Positions 8,842-16,858 of a stretch of DNA of 32,159 nucleotides are shown here, piece after piece; positions within the stretch are counted from its first letter, which is position 1, and each line of letters opens with the position of its first letter. The notes beneath the pieces were generated by a model that did not search any database, was not told the DNA's origin, and saw only the letters and a list, made by a program, of their open reading frames with translations. Source of the stretch: Patescibacteria group bacterium (lineage in GTDB: Bacteria; Patescibacteriota; Microgenomatia; UBA1400; PJMF01); assembly GCA_018813375.1 (NCBI GenBank), contig JAHJBU010000049.1, positions 1 through 32,159 of the forward strand, given 5' to 3'. Position numbers and translations under genes: made by a program.

Positions 8842-9661
8842 CCAAAATCGTCCAAGTATCACAGCTATTATTTTAGCTAAAAATGAGGCTGAGATGATTG
8901 TGAACTGTATTAATACTCTCTGGTGGTGCAATGAGATTTTGGTGATTGATTGTGCTTCCAGCGATGAGACTGCTAAATTGGCAGAAACTGCTGGAGCTAG
9001 AGTAGTTAGTTTTTCTCATCGCAGTATGGCTAAAACTAGAAATGAATCTTTAAAAAGAGTTAAAACTAATTGGGTTTTTTATGTTGATGCTGATGAGCGA
9101 GTTACGCCTACATTAGCTAAAGAAATTATGGTTCAGTTAGAAACTTCTTGCGCTACTGCTTTAAAAATTTCTCGCCAGAATGTTCATTATGGAAAAATTA
9201 TGCACCATGGTGGATGGGAAAAAGATTATGTGACGCGCGTATTTAATAAGGAGTATTTTCAAAATTGGTTTGGAGATATTCATGAAAGCCCTAAGTTTAA
9301 AGGGAAGTTATTAGAACTACAATCGCCATTAATTCACCTCACGCATCGTAACACCATAGATGGATTGACAAAGACTATTTCTTGGACACCAATTGAGGCA
9401 GATTTATTAGCCAAAGCAGGCTCAGGATCAGTTAGAGTTAGAACAATTTTGCGTAAGGGAATAATGGAGTTTGTGCGTCGAGGAATTTTTAAATTTGGTT
9501 TTAGAGATGGAGTCGAGGGTTGGATAGAGGCGATGGTGCAAGGGATTAATAGAATGTTAGTTTATATCCAGCTTTGGGAGAAACAGCGCAAGCCTTCTTT
9601 AGAGGATACCTATCAACAGATCGAACAAAAAATTTTAAAAATGTGGCAGGATGAAAAATGA
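8828..9661 (+). CDS. Family 2 glycosyltransferase (WaaE-like)
   Basis: A 277-residue GT2 with ITAIILAKNEAEMI (11-24), EILVIDCASSDET (36-48) and the DxD as DADE at 87-90 (YVDADERVTP). Pattern and length match the WaaE/KdtX-like group also represented by the gene at 6970, though the two are too diverged to be a recent duplication. It starts inside the previous gene (14-nt overlap) and its stop overlaps the next start by 4 nt (ATGA), placing it in the middle of a tightly coupled set of cytoplasmic sugar transferases. Donor and acceptor are unknown. Confidence 0.83.
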   Translation: MTKSNQNRPSITAIILAKNEAEMIVNCINTLWWCNEILVIDCASSDETAKLAETAGARVVSFSHRSMAKTRNESLKRVKTNWVFYVDADERVTPTLAKEIMVQLETSCATALKISRQNVHYGKIMHHGGWEKDYVTRVFNKEYFQNWFGDIHESPKFKGKLLELQSPLIHLTHRNTIDGLTKTISWTPIEADLLAKAGSGSVRVRTILRKGIMEFVRRGIFKFGFRDGVEGWIEAMVQGINRMLVYIQLWEKQRKPSLEDTYQQIEQKILKMWQDEK

Positions 9662-10752
9662 AAGCTTGCCTTTATTCGCCCTATATTCCCAAGCACGTTG
9701 GTGGTGGTGAAAAATACATGCTAGATGTAGCCTGCGCTTTGGCTAAAAAATATACAGTTTCTATTGCTATACCTCAACAATATGCAGGCGATGCCTCAAT
9801 AGTTAAAAAGTATGAAAGTTTTTTAAATCGTTCTTTGGATGATATTTCATTTATCCCTTCACCCTTGGGTTCAAAAACTAATTTTTTACAAAAACTTTTT
9901 TGGACTCGCCAATTTGATGTAATGTATTATCTAACAGATGGAAGTTTATTTTTTAGTTTGGCTAAGAAAAATATTTTACACATCCAATTTCCTTTGAAAC
10001 TGGACAAAAGTTCTTTTCTAGAGCAATTTAAATTAAAAAATTGGCAAATTAAAAATACCAATTCGGAGTTTACTAAAAAAGTGGTTGAAAGTACTTGGCC
10101 AACAAAGATTGATTTAGTGCACCACCCATTGGTTGATGTAGATGAAATTAACCGTATCACTGCGTCAATTAAGAAAGAAAAAATAATTTTAAATGTCGGT
10201 AGGTTTTTCCGCCAGTTACATAGTAAGCGACAAGATGTACTGATCGATATTTTTCGTAAACTAGTTATCAAATATCCTCTTGAAACAAAGGGTTGGAAAC
10301 TAGTTTTAATTGGTGCGGTGGAAGATCAAAAATATTTATCTCAAATTAAGCGCAAGAAAAGAGGTCTTCCGGTTGAATTTTATCATGATCTAGATAGAAG
10401 GAAATTGTTGGAATGGTATGGTAAATCCAGCATTTATTGGCACGCTACAGGATATGGAGTTAATCCAGAAAAACATCCAGAAAAAGTAGAACATTTTGGA
10501 ATAAGTACAGCTGAGGCTATGGCTGCAGGTTGTGTACCAATTGTCCATGGAAAAGGTGGCCAGCTTGAGGTGATAGGGGATGAATTAAATGACCTTTTGT
10601 GGCTCAAGCAGCAAGAGTGTGTTAAAAAAACTAAGCAAATTATCAGTGATCATAAGTTAAGAATGGAGTATCAGCGCAAAGCTAAACAGCAGGTGAAATT
10701 TTTTGGCAAAAATATTTTTGAGCAAAAATTATTTAAGATGATTAAATTATGA
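9658..10752 (+). CDS. Family 4 glycosyltransferase
   Basis: A 364-residue GT-B fold enzyme. The N-terminal acceptor domain starts KACLYSPYIPKHVGGGEKY, whose glycine-rich GGGEKY (15-20) is the usual GT4 loop. The C-terminal donor domain holds NVGRFF and the E-x7-E region HFGISTAEAMAAG..PIVHGKGG that binds the nucleotide sugar. This retaining fold differs from the inverting GT2 neighbours, so it likely makes a linkage of the other anomeric type. The ATG overlaps the previous stop by 4 nt; an 18-nt gap separates it from the next gene. Confidence 0.85.
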   Translation: MKACLYSPYIPKHVGGGEKYMLDVACALAKKYTVSIAIPQQYAGDASIVKKYESFLNRSLDDISFIPSPLGSKTNFLQKLFWTRQFDVMYYLTDGSLFFSLAKKNILHIQFPLKLDKSSFLEQFKLKNWQIKNTNSEFTKKVVESTWPTKIDLVHHPLVDVDEINRITASIKKEKIILNVGRFFRQLHSKRQDVLIDIFRKLVIKYPLETKGWKLVLIGAVEDQKYLSQIKRKKRGLPVEFYHDLDRRKLLEWYGKSSIYWHATGYGVNPEKHPEKVEHFGISTAEAMAAGCVPIVHGKGGQLEVIGDELNDLLWLKQQECVKKTKQIISDHKLRMEYQRKAKQQVKFFGKNIFEQKLFKMIKL

Positions 10753-10770
10753 AAAAATAGGGTCCGTAAT

Positions 10771-11649
10771 ATGAAAAAGAAAAATTATACTGTGAGCGTG
10801 GTGATTCCAACATATTATGGTAGGAAGTTACTAGAGAAAAATTTTAGTTCAGTTTTAATATCGCTACGTGATGGCGATGAGGTGGTTATAGTTGATGACG
10901 GTGGGTTTAAAGAGACTTTGATGTGGTTGAAGAAAAGTTTCAAGTTAAAAAAAAGTGTTGAAAATAATGACTATGTTTTATATCTAGGAGAGTATCAACA
11001 AGCTAAGAAAAAAGTCGAAATTATTTATGTAGTTAATAAAACTAACCTTCGCTTTGCTGCCAATAGCAACCTGGGAGTGAAGTTAGCTAAGAACCCTTTA
11101 ATTTTTTTAGTTAATGATGACGTGAGTACTTATCCAGATACGATTAAAAAATTAGCTCCACATTTTAAAGATAAGAATGTTTTTGCAGTGGGATGCCTAG
11201 AGTTTGATCATGAACACAATGGGGCTAAAAGCGGCAAAAATAAACTTTGGTTTGAGAGGGGAATGTTTATTCATTCTCGTGGAGATGATTTTGAATTTGG
11301 TCCTACAGCTTGGGCAAGTGGAGGTAGTGCTATGTTTAGCAGAGATAAGTGGCTAAAAATTGGTGGGTTTGATTTAGCTTATTATCCAGCTTATTGGGAG
11401 GATATTGATTTATCTTATACTGCTCGTAAAAAAGGCTGGAAAGTTTTATTTAATCCAGAGGCTAAGGTAAGTCATAACCATGAAACTACCAACATTAATG
11501 TTTTTAAGCAAAGAAAAATAGAGCAGATGAGCTGGCGGCATGCTAATATTTTTACTTGGAAGTATGCTGATATCTGGCAAAAAATAGCCTATTTGCTGTG
11601 GAAGCCATACTGGTGGGTTCAACGCAAGCGCACTAAAATAAAATTATGA
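10771..11649 (+). CDS. Family 2 glycosyltransferase
   Basis: A 292-residue GT2 with VSVVIPTYYGRKLLEKN (8-24), VVIVDDGG (38-45), NKTNLRFAANSNLG (89-102), the metal site VNDDV at 114-118 and the C-terminal AYWEDIDLSYTARKKGWKV block. It is of the same broad type as the 7921 protein, with a roughly 25-residue insertion between the first two blocks. The stop overlaps the start of the membrane glycosyltransferase by 4 nt. Specificity cannot be inferred beyond a role in building the surface glycan. Confidence 0.83.
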   Translation: MKKKNYTVSVVIPTYYGRKLLEKNFSSVLISLRDGDEVVIVDDGGFKETLMWLKKSFKLKKSVENNDYVLYLGEYQQAKKKVEIIYVVNKTNLRFAANSNLGVKLAKNPLIFLVNDDVSTYPDTIKKLAPHFKDKNVFAVGCLEFDHEHNGAKSGKNKLWFERGMFIHSRGDDFEFGPTAWASGGSAMFSRDKWLKIGGFDLAYYPAYWEDIDLSYTARKKGWKVLFNPEAKVSHNHETTNINVFKQRKIEQMSWRHANIFTWKYADIWQKIAYLLWKPYWWVQRKRTKIKL

Positions 11650-13355
11650 CCTTAATTAAGCGCTATAGTAGTTTTTTATTGTTAGTTTTAGTTTTGTTTT
11701 CTTTTTCAATTCGTTTTTTGTGGTTGGATAGATCTCCCAGAGGTTTATTAATTGACGAAGCTCATTTTGGGTACATTTCTTACTCTTTAGTAGAGACGGG
11801 GAGAGACGAGCACGGAATTTCCTGGCCAATAGTATTCAAGGGTTTTGGTGATCAAAAATTACCAGTTCAAGCATATTTGTTAATGCCGTTTATCAAATTT
11901 ATCGGTTTAAATTCGGTTGCGGTGCGTTTGCCTTCGGCAATTGCAGGATCATTATTAGTGGTTGCAATCTATTGGTTATTGAGGGAATTTAAAATTAAGG
12001 AAGAATTAGCTTTATTTGGGGCATTAATTGTGACCCTAAGCCCATGGACTTTTATTTTGAGTCGCTTTGCATATGAGGCAAATATAGCTTTATTATTTTT
12101 TACTTTAGCAATAACTTTTTTATATAAAATTACACACAAAAAAGGCTGGCTATGGGCAATTATGTCAGCACTTTTAATGGCCTTAACTTGGTATACTTAC
12201 ATTGCTTTCCGTCCTATTACGTTGCTGTTCTCTACTGGATTTTTAATTTTTTTGTTAGCAACTAAGCAAATTAAATGGCAGAAGGCGATGCTGTTTGTGG
12301 TTATTTTTGGTGCCTTAGTAGCACCGCTTTTTCATTCTTCAATAGCTACTAGTTCAATAGCGCGATTTAACCAAGTCGGAATTGTAGCTGATGAGGGTTT
12401 AGTGATGGCAATTAATCAAAACCGGACTTTTTGTCATGATAAATTACCGCGCATCTTGTGCTATGGATTGTGGAATAAGCCACTTTACATTGGTAAAGAA
12501 TTAATCCAGCGTTTTGCAACCACTTATTCTTCACAGTTTTTGTTTACTGTCGGTGATGCTCAGCTTCGTTATCAATCAGTTGAGGATTTTGGGCAGTTCT
12601 ATTTAGTTTTATTACCATTGTTATTTTTGGGGACAATAGGGATTTTATTTAGGGTTGAGGCGCAATCAACCGCTAATAATGCGCGGGTGTTTGTGATATT
12701 GGGCTTATTGATTGCGCCTATTTCATCTATTTTAGCTGGGCAGCCACAGATGGTACGGTTGACGCCACTATTGCCTTTTTTGATTTTTAGCATGGCTTTA
12801 GGGCTACAAGTTTTTTGGCAGTTTTTACCAAAAGTTAGCTGGCAAAAAATTATTTGCGGAGGACTAGTAGCTATTTTTATTTTTTCAAGTCTCCCCTTCT
12901 TAGTTAATTTTTACACCATCCACACAGTTAAACATGATGGGGTTTATCAATCATATTTACCAGAGCTATTTGAGGTTTTGGATTCTTATCCTAAGCAGAT
13001 TTCAATTTATATTAAACCATTTTTCTCTGATCCGATTATGGCTTATGCTTATTATGGAAAAATAGACCCAGATCATTACCAAAAAAGTGTCCAGTTAGGC
13101 AAAATGGAGGAATCTGGTTTTCAGCACGCGATAGGCTTAGATAATTTCAAGGTTTCTGAGGAACCAATGGTAAATTTAGGATGTCGAGCAGTCAAAGAGA
13201 ATAAAGAAGCATATTACGTGACAAATGAAGAATTTAAAAGACCACCGATTGAATATTTGTATAGAGTAGCATCAGAAAACGGCGCAGTTTATTATGCTTA
13301 TATTTATGATGCAGCTGGGTATGCAATCAAACATCCAGAGTTGTGTTTGGATTAA
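11646..13355 (+). CDS. GT-C family membrane glycosyltransferase (ArnT/PMT-like)
   Basis: A 569-residue protein with roughly eleven transmembrane helices and a C-terminal extracytoplasmic tail of about 130 residues. The first outside loop has the catalytic acidic pair of the PMT/ArnT group (LLIDEAHFGY, D37-E38), followed by FGDQKLPVQAYLL and VRLPSAIAGSLL, both typical of this family. Such enzymes take sugars from polyprenyl-phosphate carriers and put them on targets outside the cell. As the last gene of the plus-strand locus it may decorate the exported glycan or a surface protein. The stop lies just 3 nt from the stop of the convergent murein peptidase gene, leaving no room for a terminator between them. 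Confidence 0.85.
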   Translation: MTLIKRYSSFLLLVLVLFSFSIRFLWLDRSPRGLLIDEAHFGYISYSLVETGRDEHGISWPIVFKGFGDQKLPVQAYLLMPFIKFIGLNSVAVRLPSAIAGSLLVVAIYWLLREFKIKEELALFGALIVTLSPWTFILSRFAYEANIALLFFTLAITFLYKITHKKGWLWAIMSALLMALTWYTYIAFRPITLLFSTGFLIFLLATKQIKWQKAMLFVVIFGALVAPLFHSSIATSSIARFNQVGIVADEGLVMAINQNRTFCHDKLPRILCYGLWNKPLYIGKELIQRFATTYSSQFLFTVGDAQLRYQSVEDFGQFYLVLLPLLFLGTIGILFRVEAQSTANNARVFVILGLLIAPISSILAGQPQMVRLTPLLPFLIFSMALGLQVFWQFLPKVSWQKIICGGLVAIFIFSSLPFLVNFYTIHTVKHDGVYQSYLPELFEVLDSYPKQISIYIKPFFSDPIMAYAYYGKIDPDHYQKSVQLGKMEESGFQHAIGLDNFKVSEEPMVNLGCRAVKENKEAYYVTNEEFKRPPIEYLYRVASENGAVYYAYIYDAAGYAIKHPELCLD

Positions 13356-13358
13356 GTG

Positions 13359-14594
13359 CTATTGCATGTGAGCATACAGAGTCATAGTTCCGTCTTCATG
13401 AAAAACTCTAGCATGATTGCCCAGAGAGGTTGCCCCTCGGTAAAAATAGGCCACTCCTTTTTTAACAGATTTAATGGCTAGATTATTAGAATCTGCCATA
13501 TCAACCCCACGATGAAAATTACCCTGATAAACAGAAGAGTAAGGAGTATTTCCATAACACTGAGTAATTCTAGGGTTATTCATAGGCCAAGTTGAGCCAC
13601 CACTACCAATTGATTTTGAGATACCAGATGAAATATCATTGCAAGAGCGAGATTCAAAATAAACATTTTTTGAAATCAAGACAGAAAATGGATCCTTATT
13701 CCTAGAGAAGTAGTAAGAATTGCCGGCAAATAAATCATCATTTTCATCCTCTTTTAGATTAAAGTAGCTGAAATGCAAGTGAGGACCGGTTGAGAAGCCA
13801 GTGCTACCCATAAATCCGAGCACTTCTCCTTCAGACACTTCTCTTTTACCAGCGAATTTGGCATTAACTAATGCTTGTAGCTCAGCTTGAGCTTCAGACA
13901 AAAGTTGTTGATATCTAGATTCATCGTGTTTAGTAACAACTAATAAATATTCTTTTTCCTGTTTTTGATTAGCCAGAGCAATTCTTTGTGTCTCTAGTTT
14001 TTTTTCAATTATTTCTAACTCGTTTTGTTTTTCCTCTTTAAGATTTTTTTGTTCATCGTAAATCAAGCGTTGAGATTCAGCCCGATGCATGGCTTCTATA
14101 GTTTGTTTTTTAGCTAATTTAATGTATTTATACTCAGATAAAAAATTATTAATGGAGTTGCCTTTGAATAATAAAAATATTGGTTCGATTTGAGTTCGTT
14201 TATATTGCTCACTAACTCTTTTTACTAAAATTGAGCTAAGCCTATCTAAAGAAATATTTAGACCACCAATTCTCTCAGTTAATTCTTTAATTTCTTGCTG
14301 TAACTTTTGAATTTGAAATAAGGTCTGATTTATTTGTAGCTGTCCAATTGCAATATTTCCATCAATAATGCCAATGGTAGTACTAAGTGATTGCTTTTCT
14401 TGCTGTTTCTGGCTAACTAAATTACTACATTCGCTAATCGTATCTCGAAGACATTGTTGTTTATCATCGACATTTTCACAAGAATTAGCATCACAGCTGA
14501 CTCCATAAGCAAATCTAGGACTTAAAAAAATACTCAACCCAATTAATAAAAAAAAGATGCTGATAAACGAATGCTGTCGAATTTTATTATGCAT
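13359..14594 (-). CDS. EnvC-like secreted murein peptidase with circularly permuted M23 domain
   Basis: A 411-residue exported protein. Residues 1-31 form a signal peptide, followed by a cysteine-bearing stretch (C34, C39, C48, C56), a long coiled coil (about 58-240) and a C-terminal M23/LytM-type region. The order of the M23 parts is unusual. The block normally last in the domain, GEVLGFMGSTGFSTGPHLHF (256-275; H272, H274), comes first. After a linker of about 60 residues come TWPMNNPRITQCYG (335-348), HRGVD (H361, D365) and finally TLYAHMQ (H409), where the protein ends. All zinc and catalytic residues are kept, so unlike E. coli EnvC it may itself be an active endopeptidase. It starts 4 nt after the ftsX stop, which makes FtsEX the likely gatekeeper of its activity at the division site. 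Confidence 0.85.
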   Translation of the reverse strand: MHNKIRQHSFISIFFLLIGLSIFLSPRFAYGVSCDANSCENVDDKQQCLRDTISECSNLVSQKQQEKQSLSTTIGIIDGNIAIGQLQINQTLFQIQKLQQEIKELTERIGGLNISLDRLSSILVKRVSEQYKRTQIEPIFLLFKGNSINNFLSEYKYIKLAKKQTIEAMHRAESQRLIYDEQKNLKEEKQNELEIIEKKLETQRIALANQKQEKEYLLVVTKHDESRYQQLLSEAQAELQALVNAKFAGKREVSEGEVLGFMGSTGFSTGPHLHFSYFNLKEDENDDLFAGNSYYFSRNKDPFSVLISKNVYFESRSCNDISSGISKSIGSGGSTWPMNNPRITQCYGNTPYSSVYQGNFHRGVDMADSNNLAIKSVKKGVAYFYRGATSLGNHARVFHEDGTMTLYAHMQ

Positions 14595-14598
14595 AATT

Positions 14599-15465
14599 TC
14601 ATTTCATCATCCTTTTTACCGCGGTCATTCCGGAAAATCCTCCCAGTAAAATAGCAATTAGGGTTCCAGTACTTAGTTGAATGGCAAAGATTTCCCAGGG
14701 TACCGGCAGTAGAGAAATCGTACCTAAGAAATTTTTTAGCCAGGGAGTTAGATAGAGTAGAGCAACAAACATTATTCCCCACCCAACTAAAGATCCCACT
14801 AATCCATAAATGACCCCTTCAAAGAAAAAAGGTGCTTTAATAAACCAACTACTGGCACCTAAGAATTTCATAATCTGAATTGCATTTTTTCGTTGTGTGA
14901 CCTTCATACTCACCAGAGCAGTAATAATTAAAAATGAAGTTAGTCCTAGAACCATTACTGCAGCGATGCCAATATACCGCAGAGATGTTGTCCAGTTAGT
15001 TAATGAGTCAACAATGTCTTGTTGGAAAACTACTTCCTCAATTTCATCTAAAGTTTCTAAGTCATTCTTGATTTGTACCAAAGACGAAATTTCATCTGCC
15101 GAGACCTCTATGCTCGCGGGTAAAATATCAGCAGTCACTAGCTCTAGTAATAACGGATCATCCTTATTCTCCATGCGGTAAACAGATAAAGCCTCCTCTT
15201 GAGTAATAAGTTTAATGTCATTGACATAAGATTTTTGTTGTACTTGCTGACCCACTTGATTAATCTCACTGGTAGAAGCATCTAGTTCAAAAAAGCCAAT
15301 GACCTGAGGTCTAGTTTCAAAATAATTCAAGATTTGTTGAGTGCCTAAAATTATTAATGAAAAAAAGTAGGCTACAAATAAAGTCATTGTAGTTATCACT
15401 ATGGCGGTCAAACTCTGAAAAGGTGAGCGGCGAATATTGGTAAAAGCTGAGGAAAGAGGGTTCAT
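14599..15465 (-). CDS. ftsX: Cell division protein FtsX
   Basis: The 288-residue membrane subunit of the FtsEX complex. There is a short cytoplasmic start, a first helix (about 22-45), an extracytoplasmic domain of about 120 residues and then three further helices with the FtsX/MacB permease pattern (AVMVLGLTSFLIITALVSMKVTQRKNAIQIMKFLG-like, about 172-208). FtsX does not import a solute; it transmits ATP hydrolysis by FtsE to a periplasmic murein-hydrolase partner. The next gene downstream encodes exactly such a coiled-coil M23 protein, and the start overlaps the ftsE stop by 4 nt, so all three form one operon. Confidence 0.92.
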   Translation of the reverse strand: MNPLSSAFTNIRRSPFQSLTAIVITTMTLFVAYFFSLIILGTQQILNYFETRPQVIGFFELDASTSEINQVGQQVQQKSYVNDIKLITQEEALSVYRMENKDDPLLLELVTADILPASIEVSADEISSLVQIKNDLETLDEIEEVVFQQDIVDSLTNWTTSLRYIGIAAVMVLGLTSFLIITALVSMKVTQRKNAIQIMKFLGASSWFIKAPFFFEGVIYGLVGSLVGWGIMFVALLYLTPWLKNFLGTISLLPVPWEIFAIQLSTGTLIAILLGGFSGMTAVKRMMK

Positions 15466-16214
15466 TCTTTAATTTTCCTTTTTATTTTTTTCAGATTAAG
15501 CTTTTTCTTCTCATCCTTGAGTTTTTTTGGTTTGCTTTTGATTTTCTTTTTATGACTGTCAGATATTAGCTCGCCATCTTTTAACTCAATTTTTCTGGTA
15601 TCTTTTAAATCATCTAAAACCACTACGTCATGGGTAGCTAATAAAACCGTAGTGCCCAGCTCATTGATTTTTTTAAGGAGTCTAATAATAGATAAAGTTG
15701 TTTCTTGATCAAGATTGCCCGTGGGTTCATCAGCAAATATTACTGCTGGAGCAGTTGCTAGTGCTCGAGCAATACTGACTCTTTGAGCTTCACCGCCTGA
15801 TAATTCTTTTAGGAAAAGATTTGCCTTGTTTTCTAAATGAACGAGTTTCAATAGATCAGTGACTCTTTCCTCGATGTTTTTTTGTGATTTACCAGCAATT
15901 AAAAGAGGTAGGGCGATATTTTCCCAAACATTGGACTCAGGTAAAAGACGATAGTCTTGAAAGATTACTCCTATTTTACGGCGGTGATCTGGGAGTAATC
16001 TAGGTTTTATTTTTTCTAGATAAGTATCATTAAAAAGAATTCGGCCTTCATCGGGTTGATATTCCTTAGTAATTAGTCTCATAAGAGTGGTTTTACCACT
16101 CCCAGTGGGTCCAGTAATTAAAACTAACTCACCATCTTCAATTAGAAAACTAACTTTTTTTACTCCGTAGGTATCGTTAAAAAATTTTTTGGAGACTTTG
16201 TCAAAAATAATCAT
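15462..16214 (-). CDS. ftsE: Cell division ATP-binding protein FtsE with basic tail
   Basis: A 250-residue ABC ATPase. Walker A is GPTGSGKTT (35-43), followed by the Q-loop region VIFQDYRLL, the signature LSGGEAQRVSIARAL, Walker B VIFADEP and the switch histidine in LLATHD. It pairs with the overlapping ftsX. The catalytic core ends near residue 218; the last 30 or so residues are an added tail of about half lysines, not part of the usual FtsE of about 220-230 residues. The tail might bind membrane lipid, nucleic acid or another divisome protein. No Shine-Dalgarno sequence precedes the ATG; a promoter with its -10 ending 10 nt upstream is described separately. Confidence 0.93.
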   Translation of the reverse strand: MIIFDKVSKKFFNDTYGVKKVSFLIEDGELVLITGPTGSGKTTLMRLITKEYQPDEGRILFNDTYLEKIKPRLLPDHRRKIGVIFQDYRLLPESNVWENIALPLLIAGKSQKNIEERVTDLLKLVHLENKANLFLKELSGGEAQRVSIARALATAPAVIFADEPTGNLDQETTLSIIRLLKKINELGTTVLLATHDVVVLDDLKDTRKIELKDGELISDSHKKKIKSKPKKLKDEKKKLNLKKIKRKIKE

Positions 16215-16224
16215 AGGCAGATTT

Positions 16225-16254
16225 AGTGTAGCGTTTCTGTAGATGGTAATGCAA
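16225..16254 (-). promoter_or_regulatory. Putative ftsE promoter
   Basis: On the minus strand TTGCAT (16249-16254) and TACACT (16225-16230) are separated by 18 nt, and the latter ends 10 nt before the ftsE ATG. The predicted leader is about 4 nt, with no Shine-Dalgarno sequence. The -35 match is only partial. Confidence 0.45.
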
Positions 16255-16289
16255 GTTTACTTGGCGCCAACAGTTTACTTGGCGCTTGG
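16254..16289. repeat. 18-bp tandem duplication over a gene's stop codon
   Basis: Two adjacent 18-bp units begin with the same 14 bases (AGTTTACTTGGCGC at 16254-16267 and 16272-16285). Read on the minus strand each unit contains Ala-Lys-stop in the same frame, so the end of the 16275-16826 gene is present twice in tandem, the second copy lying just past its stop. Confidence 0.7.
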
Positions 16290-16826
16290 TGCTTGGCCTT
16301 CAAGATTTGTTATTTCAATTCTACCCACATCCATTAGCCAGCCAGCCTTTTGACCTTTAAAAGTTTCACCCCAAATTTTAACATCCATGCCGACAAATTT
16401 ATCTAGATCAGTAATAGAAGAGGTTAGGTAGACTGTTTGAGAAACTCCACCAGGCCTGATTAGTTTATGAGAGCCTTCGCCATCAATTCCTCCAGCTTCT
16501 AAGTAGCCTTGGGCTGAATCTTTAAATGTGTTTTCGTCTTGAACTCCAAATACATCACCAGTTTTGACCTGACCTTCTTGAGCTATTCGTTGCAGGCTTG
16601 ATGGACTAGGGAATAAGGCACTAGATTTATTTTTAAGTTTATAACCACCATAACCAGTGGCTGCTCCGGCTATTACTGCGATCACTCCTAAAATAATTAT
16701 AAGTTTGGGAAAATGAGGTGTCATAGGATTGTCATTATTATCGGTTAACAAGCTTTCGTCAACAGCTTTTTCTGCTGAGATAGCTTCTTCTTGTTTTTCT
16801 TCTTGCTTAAGTTCAATTTTATACAT
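16275..16826 (-). CDS. Membrane-anchored protein of unknown function
   Basis: I do not recognise this 183-residue protein. An acidic cytoplasmic start (about 40 residues, rich in Glu) leads to one transmembrane helix (about 41-62) with a glycine-rich end, then an extracytoplasmic part of about 120 residues. The last 75 residues, with strands ending in KIWGETFKG, GWLMDVG and RIEITN, look like a small beta-barrel such as an OB-fold, a guess from the pattern alone. It lies 32 nt after the prfB stop and upstream of ftsE, so it may share the prfB transcript. A TATGAT ends 6 nt before the ATG and would give a fully leaderless message. A tandem repeat covers its stop codon. Confidence 0.75.
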   Translation of the reverse strand: MYKIELKQEEKQEEAISAEKAVDESLLTDNNDNPMTPHFPKLIIILGVIAVIAGAATGYGGYKLKNKSSALFPSPSSLQRIAQEGQVKTGDVFGVQDENTFKDSAQGYLEAGGIDGEGSHKLIRPGGVSQTVYLTSSITDLDKFVGMDVKIWGETFKGQKAGWLMDVGRIEITNLEGQAPSAK

Positions 16827-16832
16827 GTTTAT

Positions 16833-16838
16833 ATCATA
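16833..16838 (-). promoter_or_regulatory. -10-like hexamer 6 nt before the 16826 start
   Basis: TATGAT on the minus strand ends 6 nt before the ATG in the 32-nt gap after prfB. Spacing places the transcription start on the A of the ATG. No convincing -35 is visible, and the gene could instead be read through from prfB. Confidence 0.35.
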
Positions 16839-16858
16839 CTCATTTTATTTCTGGTTGG

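Noticed and set aside
9927..10271. Minus-strand ORF of 114 codons
   Set aside because: It lies wholly inside the confident GT4 gene and its translation shows no protein-like pattern; the other short frames inside large genes were dropped for the same reason.
13335..13375. The murein peptidase might be truncated by a frameshift after YAHMQ
   Set aside because: The frames beyond its TAG read as the antisense of the neighbouring GT-C gene and show no continuation of an M23 domain. The missing strand is found earlier in the same protein, so permutation explains the order better.
14543..14782. 79-codon minus-strand ORF across the ftsX end
   Set aside because: A shifted-frame shadow of ftsX and the murein peptidase start, both well supported.
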